A stretch of 10,853 bases of DNA. It comes from an uncultured Slackia sp. (lineage in GTDB: Bacteria; Actinomycetota; Coriobacteriia; Coriobacteriales; Eggerthellaceae). Location: assembly GCA_937895975.1 (NCBI GenBank), contig CALBLG010000233.1, positions 1-10,853 of the forward strand, in the 5' to 3' direction. Of the stretch, positions 1 through 8,100 are shown piece by piece. The position numbers were made by a program, and so were the translations under genes. The stretch's first letter is position 1. Each line of letters begins with the position of its first letter. The notes below the pieces were generated by a model. That model was given only the letters and a program-made list of their open reading frames with translations. It had not been told where the DNA came from and did no database searches.

Positions 1-256
1 CGGCGAGCACCTGCAACGCCAGCGTGGTTTTGCCGCTGGACTCGGGACCGTAAATCTCCACGATGCGACCGCGCGGAACGCCACCGATGCCGAGTGCCGC
101 ATCGAGCGGCAACGCGCCCGTGGGGATGGCGGCGACCTCAAGATGTTCGGCGTTCTTGCCGAGCTTCATGATGGCGCCCTTGCCGAACTTCTTCTCGATC
201 TGCTCGGTGGTGAGTTCGAGCATCTTGTCTTTGTCTTGGGTCTGGGTCTGAGCCAT
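1..256 (-). CDS. recA: RecA recombinase, N-terminal part (runs off left edge)
   Basis: RecA forms ATP-dependent filaments on single-stranded DNA, catalyses strand exchange and stimulates LexA self-cleavage in the SOS response. Only the first 85 residues lie in the window. They include the conserved N-terminal block FGKGAIMKLG (residues 24-33), the segment leading to the core (IPTGALPLDAALGIGG) and the Walker A loop GPESSGKT (residues 70-77), all diagnostic for RecA. The ATG is preceded by AAGGAG with a 5-nt spacer. The gene has its own promoter with an SOS box in the 186-bp gap after pgsA-cinA, so it can be induced separately from the upstream operon. The C-terminal two thirds lie outside the window. 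Identity is essentially certain; completeness cannot be judged. Confidence 0.98.
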   Translation of the reverse strand, partial: MAQTQTQDKDKMLELTTEQIEKKFGKGAIMKLGKNAEHLEVAAIPTGALPLDAALGIGGVPRGRIVEIYGPESSGKTTLALQVLA

Positions 257-303
257 TGCATCTCCTTGCTGCCGGCGTGGTGCCGGTTTTTCTGAACGTG
301 CCC

Positions 304-332
304 ATTATTACGAACAGATGTTCTTGCGTCAA
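304..332 (-). promoter_or_regulatory. recA promoter
   Basis: On the minus strand a -35 TTGACG (327-332) is separated by exactly 17 nt from a -10 AATAAT (304-309), each 5/6 to the sigma-A/sigma-70 consensus. The predicted start of transcription is near 297, giving a leader of about 40 nt before the recA ATG. An A6 tract (346-351) lies about 50 nt upstream of that start, where an UP element would be. The spacer contains the LexA box listed separately. Confidence 0.8.
311..324 (-). promoter_or_regulatory. LexA (SOS) box in recA promoter
   Basis: The 12-nt core GAACAGATGTTC (312-323) has perfect GAAC and GTTC half-sites with a 4-nt spacer. Extended to 14 nt it matches the Gram-positive/actinobacterial LexA consensus CGAACRNRYGTTYC at 13 of 14 positions. 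It sits wholly between the -35 and -10 hexamers of recA, so bound LexA should block RNA polymerase directly. This is the only such site I noticed in the window. Confidence 0.9.
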
Positions 333-442
333 GCGAAAGGGAACATTTTTTCGATATTGCGCAAGAACGCTGCGTGGCCATCAAAGCAATGAAATCTTGC
401 CGAAAGTTTGCCCGCAAGCACGCAAAACCTTGCCGGCGGTTC

Positions 443-1660
443 CTACAAAACGTCTTTCAGCATCTCAAGAGCCGTTTGAGCCGCCTGAGCCCTTACCGAA
501 GCGCGATCTCCCTCGAAATGGCATTCCTTGGCAAACGCCACGCCTGTAGAGGCGACGCCCACCCATACCGTGCCGACGGGCTTGCCGGGCTCGGCGCCGC
601 CAGGGCCTGCGATTCCCGTGACCGAGCACGCCACATCCACATCCAAAGCTCGCCGCGCGCCCTGGGCCATGGCAACCGCCACCGACTCGCACACGGCGCT
701 TTCGCCGTCGAACGCGACATCGGGAACGTCGAGCTGCGCTTTTTTCACGGCGTTCACATAGCTCACGATGCCGCCGCGCACCACGGCCGACGATCCCGCA
801 ATCTCGGTAAGCGACGTCGCAATAAGGCCGCCCGTGCAGCTTTCGGCCGTACCCACGGTTTTGCCCGCGGCCCGCGCCTTCTCGACCACGGCACGCGCTG
901 CCTCGATGCGAATCTCGTCCGAAAAATCATCCACGCCACACTGCTTGGCAAGCGTGGCATTGTCGACCACGCGAGCCTGGCCGCCCTTGGGCTTGAAGCC
1001 AATAAGGTGGCGCGCCTTCCAGATGTAATCCATCATCGACACGATAGTGAGCACAAGCGCGATGGCCATCACGAGCCAGCTCAGCAGATACAGCCCAAAC
1101 GCCAGCTGCGGCGTAAGCAGGCCCAACACAGCGGGGCTCTCCTTCACGACGAACAGCACGATGGCGATCATTTGGAACACGGTTTTGAATTTTCCGTACC
1201 AGCTTGCGGCGATGACCTCGCCTTTGCTGGCGGCCACCATGCGCACGCCGCTCACGATGAACTCGCGCGCGATGATAATGATCACGGGCCACGACGGCAG
1301 CGATCCAAGCTCCACGAGCACGAGCAGCGCCGCCACCACAAGCACCTTGTCGGCAAGGGGATCCATGAATTTGCCGAAGTCGGTCACTTCCCCGCGCGAG
1401 CGCGCCAGGTAGCCGTCAAGCCAATCGGTGCACGAGATTGCCACGAAGATGATGGCGGCAATCCATGCCTTCCACGGGTCGAGCGACTCGAAGCCAATCC
1501 AATCGGGCCACGGGCTGATGAGCGCCACCACGAACACCGGCACCAGGCAGATGCGAATCATCGTGACGACGTTCGCGGGCGTGAGAATCTTGTCGACCGT
1601 GCCCTGCCCCGCCGGCGTTGGTTTTCCCGAAGCGTACGAGTTGTTCGGCTCGCTAGCCAT
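443..1660 (-). CDS. pgsA: Fused CDP-diacylglycerol-glycerol-3-phosphate phosphatidyltransferase (PgsA) and CinA C-terminal / nicotinamide-nucleotide amidase (PncC) domain
   Basis: The gene encodes 405 residues. The N-terminal part (about 20-220) is a multi-pass membrane CDP-alcohol phosphatidyltransferase with the complete family motif D79-x2-D82-G83-x2-A86-R87-x8-G96-x3-D100-x3-D104. It should make phosphatidylglycerophosphate from CDP-diacylglycerol and glycerol-3-phosphate, the committed step to phosphatidylglycerol and cardiolipin. The C-terminal part (about 249-402) is the CinA C-terminal domain, with AESCTGG (from residue 272), the YVNAVKKAQ segment, TGIAGPGG (348-355) and PVGTVWVG. This domain hydrolyses NMN to nicotinate mononucleotide and ammonia in PncC enzymes. 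The MoaB-like N-terminal half of full CinA is absent. The two domains are joined in frame by a roughly 30-residue linker; pgsA and cinA are separate neighbours before recA in many Firmicutes and actinobacteria. The start overlaps the end of rimO. The ATG at 1660 lies 11 nt from GGAAGG (1672-1677); an in-frame ATG at 1669 would be only 2 nt away. Confidence 0.93.
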   Translation of the reverse strand: MASEPNNSYASGKPTPAGQGTVDKILTPANVVTMIRICLVPVFVVALISPWPDWIGFESLDPWKAWIAAIIFVAISCTDWLDGYLARSRGEVTDFGKFMDPLADKVLVVAALLVLVELGSLPSWPVIIIIAREFIVSGVRMVAASKGEVIAASWYGKFKTVFQMIAIVLFVVKESPAVLGLLTPQLAFGLYLLSWLVMAIALVLTIVSMMDYIWKARHLIGFKPKGGQARVVDNATLAKQCGVDDFSDEIRIEAARAVVEKARAAGKTVGTAESCTGGLIATSLTEIAGSSAVVRGGIVSYVNAVKKAQLDVPDVAFDGESAVCESVAVAMAQGARRALDVDVACSVTGIAGPGGAEPGKPVGTVWVGVASTGVAFAKECHFEGDRASVRAQAAQTALEMLKDVL

Positions 1661-2987
1661 GCAGCACATCGCCTTCCATTTCGTAGACCAGCGTGTCGGT
1701 TATGCGCACGCGCACGATGTCGCCGATCTCGCCTTCCTCCAAATACACCACGCCATCGACTTCGGGCGCCTGGCACATGGCGCGGCCGTATAGCTGGCCG
1801 TCTTCTTCGCGGCCGAGCACCAGCACGTCCATCTCGCGGCCTATGCGTGCCGACACATGCGCCTCGCCAATGGCGTCAGCGATATCGCGCAGGCTCTGCG
1901 CGCGCTCGATTTTCACGTCCTCGTCGATCTGGCCATCCATTTCGGCAGCCTTGGTGCCTTCCTCTTGGGAATAAGGGAACACGCCCACGTAGTCGAACTC
2001 CACGTCTTCCAGGAAATCTTGCAGCACTTCGAGATCTTCCTCGGTTTCGCCTGGGAAGCCCGCGATAAGCGTGGTGCGCAGCGTGATGCCCGGCACGCGT
2101 TCGCGGATGCGCCGCACCAACGCGCGATGCTTCTCGGCATCGCCGCGGCGGTTCATGGCGCGCAGCACCTGCTTGCTGGCATGCTGCAGCGGCACATCGA
2201 GGTATGTGCACACGTTGGGCTTGCTGGCAATTACGTCGAGCAGCTCGTCGGTCACGCCCTGCGGCTCGATATACATCAAACGGAACCACGTATCGGGGAA
2301 TTCGTCGGCCAACGTCGCCAGAAGGGCGGCCGTGCTCGACGGCTCGTCGAAATCGTCGCCCCAACGGCCCGTGTCCTGCGCGATAAGCGTGATCTCGCGC
2401 ACGCCGGCGGCCACGCGCTCGGCGACGGCGGCACGCACCTGTTCAAGCGGGAAGCTGTGATAGCGCCCACGAATGTAGGGAATGGCACAGAACGCGCAAA
2501 AGCGGTCGCAACCATCGGAAATCTTCACGTACGACGCGGGCGACGCGGCCCACGGCGAGGAAGCATCGACCGACCCGCCCTTCGGCGCGGCTTCGCCCAG
2601 AACACGGCCGAGCACCTCGACGATGTCGTCTTCCTTGCTGCACGGCACAAATGCCTGGGCCTCGCCCAACTCGGCAGACAAATCGTCGCCGTAACGAGCC
2701 GGCATGCAGCCCGCCACCACGAGTTTCGCCTGGCCATCGACGAAGTTCGGCAGGCCGCATACCTCGAAAATAGCCTCGAGGCTTTCTTCGGTCGCGGCCT
2801 GGATGAACGAGCACGTGTTCACGACCACCACGTCGGCCGCGGCGGCATCATCGCACACGGCATAGCCCGCGGAAGCGAGCCGCTTGGTCATTTCCGCGGT
2901 ATCCACTTCGTTTTTGGCGCAGCCCAGCGTCACGAAGCACACGCGCGGCGCCACGCATTCGAGCGCGTTCACATCAATGTTCGACAT
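1653..2987 (-). CDS. rimO: Ribosomal protein S12 methylthiotransferase RimO
   Basis: RimO is a radical-SAM enzyme with two [4Fe-4S] clusters that adds a methylthio group to the conserved aspartate of ribosomal protein S12. The 444-residue length is normal for the family. The N-terminal UPF0004 domain has the three cluster cysteines C23 (LGCAKN), C59 (NTCSF) and C94 (AGCMP). The radical-SAM domain has C160-x3-C164-x2-C167, and a TRAM domain occupies about residues 380-444. Stretches such as LIAQDTGRWG, YLDVPLQHAS and GFPGETEEDL favour RimO over the tRNA enzyme MiaB. The frame is open far upstream into yajQ, but the family begins at this ATG, 11 nt after the yajQ stop, behind a weak GGTGGG ribosome-binding site. 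Its last codons overlap the pgsA-cinA start, suggesting translational coupling. The assignment over MiaB is strong but made by motif only. Confidence 0.95.
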   Translation of the reverse strand: MSNIDVNALECVAPRVCFVTLGCAKNEVDTAEMTKRLASAGYAVCDDAAAADVVVVNTCSFIQAATEESLEAIFEVCGLPNFVDGQAKLVVAGCMPARYGDDLSAELGEAQAFVPCSKEDDIVEVLGRVLGEAAPKGGSVDASSPWAASPASYVKISDGCDRFCAFCAIPYIRGRYHSFPLEQVRAAVAERVAAGVREITLIAQDTGRWGDDFDEPSSTAALLATLADEFPDTWFRLMYIEPQGVTDELLDVIASKPNVCTYLDVPLQHASKQVLRAMNRRGDAEKHRALVRRIRERVPGITLRTTLIAGFPGETEEDLEVLQDFLEDVEFDYVGVFPYSQEEGTKAAEMDGQIDEDVKIERAQSLRDIADAIGEAHVSARIGREMDVLVLGREEDGQLYGRAMCQAPEVDGVVYLEEGEIGDIVRVRITDTLVYEMEGDVLHG

Positions 2988-2998
2988 GCGAGCCCACC

Positions 2999-3496
2999 CT
3001 ATCGGTAGTTCACGTACTGAAGAGGCTGGCCGTAGTCTTGGCCCTTCAGGAATGCGATCACGTCTTGCAGCGTATCGCGCGAGGCGGAGGCCACGCGCAG
3101 CTTGTCGCCCTCGATGGTCACCTTGCACTTTAGCTTCGTGCCGCGAATGTCCTTCGAGATTTTGCTGGCGGTTTCCTTGTCGATGCCCTCGACGATTTCG
3201 GCAACCTGTCGCACGCTTTGGCCGGCAGCGGGAATGGGGTCGCCCCACTTCACCGCCGACAAATCGATGCCGCGCTTGATGAGCTTGCTTCCCAGCACGT
3301 CGATGACCTGCTTGGCCACAAACTCGGCCGGCGCCGACACGGTAAGCTTGCGCGCGCCCTTGTCCAAAGCGATTTCGGCGCCCGAGCCTTTCAGGTCATA
3401 GCGCTGCGCGATTTCACGCTTTGCCTGGCCGTACGCGTTATCGACTTCTTGCATATCGACGGTGGATACCACGTCGAAGCTGGATTCTTTAGCCAT
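2999..3496 (-). CDS. yajQ: YajQ family nucleotide-binding protein
   Basis: The 165-residue protein matches the YajQ (UPF0234) family in length and at both ends: it begins AKESSFDVVSTVDMQEVDNAYGQA, shown here only as the recognisable SFDVVS-DMQEVDNA pattern, and ends LQYVNYR. Further family signs are REIAQRYDLKGS and the segments around KLIKRGIDLSAVKWGDP. Family members are small cytosolic proteins of two ferredoxin-like folds. Some proteobacterial members bind cyclic di-GMP and act through a transcription factor; whether this one binds a nucleotide is unknown. The start is clear: ATG with AAAGG 6 nt upstream. It lies 38 nt after rodZ and 11 nt before rimO, so it is very probably cotranscribed with them. 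No membrane segment or signal peptide is visible. Confidence 0.93.
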   Translation of the reverse strand: MAKESSFDVVSTVDMQEVDNAYGQAKREIAQRYDLKGSGAEIALDKGARKLTVSAPAEFVAKQVIDVLGSKLIKRGIDLSAVKWGDPIPAAGQSVRQVAEIVEGIDKETASKISKDIRGTKLKCKVTIEGDKLRVASASRDTLQDVIAFLKGQDYGQPLQYVNYR

Positions 3497-3534
3497 GATG
3501 AGCCTTTCTGTAGGAGTTGGAACGTGCAGGCTTG

Positions 3535-5151
3535 CTATTGAGCCGTCGACACCGTGTTAGCCGTCGACGTTGAAGTTGCGGTTGAGCCGGTAATCGAACC
3601 GCTCGATTGCGCGGACGTCGTTCCCGTGGTTGAAGCAGACGTCGAAGCCGACGCAGTCGCAGAGTCGGGATGCGCCTCGTTCCAAGCGGCCAGCACATCG
3701 GCGAAGTTCACCTCGAAGCGCAAGATGCCGTTGCTCACGTATTGGGTGAGGTCGACCGCCTGGCCGTCTTGTGTGATGGTCAAGCCGTCATAGGGGCTCG
3801 CGACGATGGTGAGCGAATCGGTGACGTCATAGCTGTCGGAAGAGCCGCCCGACAGGCTTTGCGCGACGACACACGTATCGCCGTCGTAAATCTCGACATA
3901 CGGCGTTTTGCCGCTCGCAACCGAATACGCGATGGTTGTCTTCGTGGGAGCCGTCTCGGTCTTCTTCGTGGTGGCCTGCTGCTTCGTCGAATCGTCGCTC
4001 GACTCGGAAGACGACGAAGACGAATCGTTCGAAGACGAGCCCGACGTGCCGGTTTCTGGCAAGCCGGTGATGTTCATAGGAGCGCTCTGTTGGGCACTCG
4101 AAGTGGCTTTCGAGCCGATGCCATTCGCCAAGAACGCGATGACGACCACCAGAAGTAAGATGATTACGCCCGCAATGAGGAACGGAAGCTTGTCGCGCAG
4201 GCCGCCCTGGTTCGTGCCCAGGTTGCGCGGCGCGGCATACACGCTGATGGAATGCTCCTCGGGCAACGCCGAACGGCGCGACTGGCGCGGCATGTAGGTG
4301 TCTTTCTGTTCTTCCTCGCCGCGGCGCAGCCTGCGGGTAGACCCTGGAGCCGCCGGATTGGAGCGACGCGAAGAAGGACGCTCGGGGGCATCGTCGAGCC
4401 TGCGGGTGCGTCCGGCGTCATCGGAAGAGGCCTGCTGCTGACGCGTATGGTAATACAGGCCCTGGCCATAGCCGTTGTAGGAACCCACGTGCACGGCGCC
4501 GGCGCGACGCGAATGCGAAGCCGAGGCGGGCCGAGACGCGATGGCTCGCTCAGCCGACGAAAGCTCGCGCGAGCCTTCGGCTCCGCGATCGATGTCGTCG
4601 AACAACCCCTCGTCGAACGACGAGCCGCCATGCGAGCGCGCCTGAGACGGGCGCGACGAATTGCGCGAAGAACGGTCGCCGCGCGTGCTGCTCAGCCCTA
4701 AACGCTTCGCACGGTTGCGGGAACTCTCTGCCTGCATCGCCGCATATTCGTCCTCTTCCGACTCCGCCCTCGAGACGCGCTCGGCCGCAGCCGCACGGGC
4801 CTTCGAGCGCTCATCGACATGCACTTCCTCGCGAAGGCCGTGATGGCGCTTCGCACCCGACATGTCGAAACCCGTCGGTCGAATATTCTTGCGCGCGCTT
4901 TCAACCTGCGAGCGGTACTGGGCGTCGAGGTAGTTCTTCACCACATTGGTTGAATTCAAGCCCAAATAGCGGGCATAAGCGTTGATCATGTTGCGCGAAT
5001 AGCCCCGAGGCGGCATATTCTTCAAATCGCTCGCCTCGATGCGCTCCAGAATGTCGGGGCGGATGCGCAGCTTGCGCGCAACCGACACCAAGTCTTCGCC
5101 CGACCGCTCGCGCGCCTCGCGCAAAATATCGCCGAAATTCAAATCTTCCAC
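3535..5151 (-). CDS. Large RodZ-like membrane protein with N-terminal helix-turn-helix
   Basis: RodZ proteins link the MreB cytoskeleton to the cell wall machinery. This 538-residue homologue has a cytoplasmic N-terminal HTH_25 domain (about 1-80, with FGDILREARERSG and GYSRNMINAYARYLGL). A long Arg/Ser/Glu-rich, probably disordered linker follows (about 85-318). One transmembrane helix (322-342) is preceded by RDK, which fits an N-in topology. Outside is a poly-Ser/Asp stretch (371-389), a DUF4115-like beta domain (about 405-485), and a Ser/Thr/Ala-rich tail (498-538). The usual family length is near 300, so the linker and tail are unusual. LPETG occurs at 364-368, just outside the membrane. 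The start is GTG with AGGAG 5 nt upstream; this site overlaps the ftsK stop, leaving only 8 nt between the genes. B. subtilis has the homologue YmfM just before pgsA. The domain call is firm; a role with MreB is inference, since no mreB is visible here. Confidence 0.9.
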   Translation of the reverse strand: MEDLNFGDILREARERSGEDLVSVARKLRIRPDILERIEASDLKNMPPRGYSRNMINAYARYLGLNSTNVVKNYLDAQYRSQVESARKNIRPTGFDMSGAKRHHGLREEVHVDERSKARAAAAERVSRAESEEDEYAAMQAESSRNRAKRLGLSSTRGDRSSRNSSRPSQARSHGGSSFDEGLFDDIDRGAEGSRELSSAERAIASRPASASHSRRAGAVHVGSYNGYGQGLYYHTRQQQASSDDAGRTRRLDDAPERPSSRRSNPAAPGSTRRLRRGEEEQKDTYMPRQSRRSALPEEHSISVYAAPRNLGTNQGGLRDKLPFLIAGVIILLLVVVIAFLANGIGSKATSSAQQSAPMNITGLPETGTSGSSSNDSSSSSSESSDDSTKQQATTKKTETAPTKTTIAYSVASGKTPYVEIYDGDTCVVAQSLSGGSSDSYDVTDSLTIVASPYDGLTITQDGQAVDLTQYVSNGILRFEVNFADVLAAWNEAHPDSATASASTSASTTGTTSAQSSGSITGSTATSTSTANTVSTAQ

Positions 5152-5159
5152 GTTAGCTC

Positions 5160-8100
5160 CTAGAATCCACCGTCGGCGGCGTCACGCGCCTCGAAGGCCT
5201 TCAGAGATTCGAGTTCCATGTCGTCGACGAGCACCTCGCGCGGCTTGCTGCCGTTCGGCGGGCCCACGACGCCTTTCTCTTCTAGCATATCCATGATGCG
5301 CCCCGCGCGGGAATACCCCACGCTCAATTTGCGCTGAATGTTCGAAGTTGAGCCCAAGCCGCTGGCCACCACGATGTCTGCGGCTTCCCACAAAAGCGGG
5401 TCGTCGGCGGTCGAAGAGCCGCCCGATCCGTCGGGCATCGTCGAGCCCAGGCTGATGACGTTGGTCTGCAGAATCTCGCTGTGGTACTCGGGTTCGCCCT
5501 GCGATTTCAAGTGCTCCACCACAGCCTCGATCTCTTCTTCCGAGACGAAGCAGCCCTGCAAACGCTGGGGCTTGGGCCATTCGGGCTTACTGAACAGCAT
5601 GTCGCCCAGACCAATGAGATTCTCGGCGCCCGGCGTGTCCAAAATGACGCGCGAGTCGATGCCCGACGCCACGTTGAACGCGATGCGGTTCGTGATGTTC
5701 GCCTTGATGAGGCCCGTAACCACATTGGTCGACGGGCGCTGCGTGGCCACGATCATGTGGATGCCCGCCGCGCGCGCGAGCTGCGCGATGCGGCTGATGG
5801 AAAGTTCCACTTCCTTGCCCACGTTCATCATCAAATCGGCGAGCTCGTCGATAATGATGACGATGTAGGGCATCTTCTTGGGCCACTCGCCTTCGGGCGT
5901 ATCCTCATCGCTCAGCAGGCCGTCGTCGACCTTCTTGTTGTACTGCGAGATGTTGCGCACGCCGGCCTTCGACATCACCTTCAGACGACGCTCCATTTCG
6001 GCCACGCCCCACGAAAGCGCGCTGGCGGCCTCTTTGTTCTCGGTCACCACGGGCACGTACAGGTGCGGAATGCCATTGTAGGGCGTGAACTCAACGCGCT
6101 TCGGGTCGATCATGATGAAACGCACCTCATCGGGCGTGGCGCGCATCAGGATGGACATGATCATGGCGTTGATGGCCACCGATTTGCCCGAACCCGTAGT
6201 GCCGCCGATCAGCAAGTGCGGCATTTTCGCCAAATCCACCACAATGGAGTGCCCCTCGACGTCTTTGCCGATAGCCATTTCGAGCGGGGCGCCATGCGCG
6301 TCTTTCAGCACATCGCCCAGAAGCACGTTCTGGCGCGTGCGGTTCGGCACCTCGATGCCCACGTGGTTCGTACCGGGAATGGGCGCGAAGATGCGCACGC
6401 CCGGCGCGGCCAGTGCCAGCGCGATGTCGTCGGTCAGGCTCATGATGCGGCTCACGCGCACGCCGGAAGGCAAATCGACCTTGAACAGCGTAACCGTGGG
6501 GCCAGCGACCCAGCCCACGACCTTCGCCATGATGCTGAAGTCTTCCAGCGTGGCTTGCAGCTCTTCGGCCAACGTGCGCAGCTCGGCCTCGTCGGCCTCG
6601 GTCGCCACCTCGGTATGATGGATGAGCCCGAACGCGGGCAGCGTGAAATCGCCGCGCGTCTCGCCCGCAGCGGTGAACGCCGACGTGTCAATCGGCGTGG
6701 TTTTCGGTTTTTTCAACGCGCGCGTCTGGGGCACGGGGGCCTCGACGGCTTTTGCATCGCCCAAGCGACCCGTCATGGCCTTTGTTGCCGAGGATTCAGA
6801 CACGGGTTCGAGCGAAGCGTCGCCGAGCGGCCCGTCTTCCCACGGAAGCGGTTCGTGCTTGGGCTTCAGCATGCGAGTTTTCGCGGACGCGCCTTTCGCG
6901 GAGGCGGCATCGGCCACCGCCGCAGCGCTACCGCCGGCCACGGCGGCGATGGCGGCTCCCGTCGCCGCATCAACACGCGATACCGGTTTGGCGGCCTTTC
7001 GAGCGGGCTTGTCACCCAAAAGCTGAGTTACAGTCTCGTCGATCGGGGCATCGGCGGCGCTCGCCACCTCATCAAGCGCACCCTGTTTTTTCGCGCCCGG
7101 TGCCGCGCCCGTTGCGGGCTCGTTGAACGCGTATTCGGCAGGCCAATAAGTATCGGGCGTAGTTTGGGGCACTTGGCCCGGGCGGCGCCCCTCGAGCAGC
7201 TGGGTCGAAAGCGATTCCGATGCACGGCGCGGGCGCGACAGGTCGCGCGGTACGCGCACGGGCTCGGCACGGCGGATACGCGCCGGGGGAACTTCCTCGG
7301 CGGCTTTCGCGGCCTTTTCCGCGGCGGCAGCCTCACGTTCCTTCTTCGTCATGCCGAAACCGGCCAAAAGCCCACGCTCTTCACGCTTTCGCGCGAGGAC
7401 AGCAGGCCCTTCAGACGCCTCATGAGCTTCGTCCTCCAAGGCCGCATAGGGATTGTCGATGTCTTCGACAGCCTGGTACGGAATGCCCGGCAGCTCGTCG
7501 GCATCGTCAGATTCTGCACGCTTCCTATGGGAAACGCGCAGCTCGGCGCCTTTTTCGCGCAACGATTCCAACGCGCCCGTGAGCGAGAACCCGATGATCA
7601 CCGCACCCGCCAACGCGACGCCCAGAAGAAGCACCACGCTCACGGCCTCGCCGAACAGCTGCAGCAGCGCCCACGCGATGCCCGCGCCCACATATCCGCC
7701 TCGGCCGGAAAGGGCCACCGGCTCGAACAGCAGTGCTCCGTTTTCAGCCGCACCGGGCGTGAACAGAGAAAGGGCCGACATGAATGCGAAGAACAACAGC
7801 GCCAAGCCTACGCCCAAACGCAGCGGCAAATCGGTGCGCTCGAGCCGCACGAGCAGGCTGGCGCCCACGATTATCAGAATGAAAGGCAACACGTAAGCGC
7901 CGATGCCCAACGTAAGGTGCAGCGCCTCGGCCAAGGCGCTGGTAATAAAGCCCGAAGGCGTCAGCACCACGGCCAAAAACAACACCACAGCGACTACGGC
8001 AACGACCACGCCCGCGATGTCTCGCTTCGTGCGGTCATCGAAGATGCGCGGCTCGCGCTCGAATTCGTCGAAGGGAATCTCTTCCTGCTCGGCCGCACGT

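Noticed and set aside
396..418. Possible terminator after pgsA-cinA (CTTGC/GCAAG stem)
   Set aside because: The stem is only 5 bp with a 13-nt loop and no clear U-tract; it is too weak to call.
374..2068. 564-codon plus-strand open frame opposite pgsA-cinA and rimO
   Set aside because: It crosses two firmly identified minus-strand genes and their overlap, and its translation is His/Arg/Ala-rich without motifs.
1857..3008. 383-codon plus-strand open frame opposite rimO
   Set aside because: Shadow of the RimO coding sequence; composition is unlike a real protein.
2988..3248. Upstream in-frame extension of rimO
   Set aside because: It lies entirely over yajQ apart from 11 nt, its residues are Arg-rich without homology, and RimO proteins start at the internal Met.
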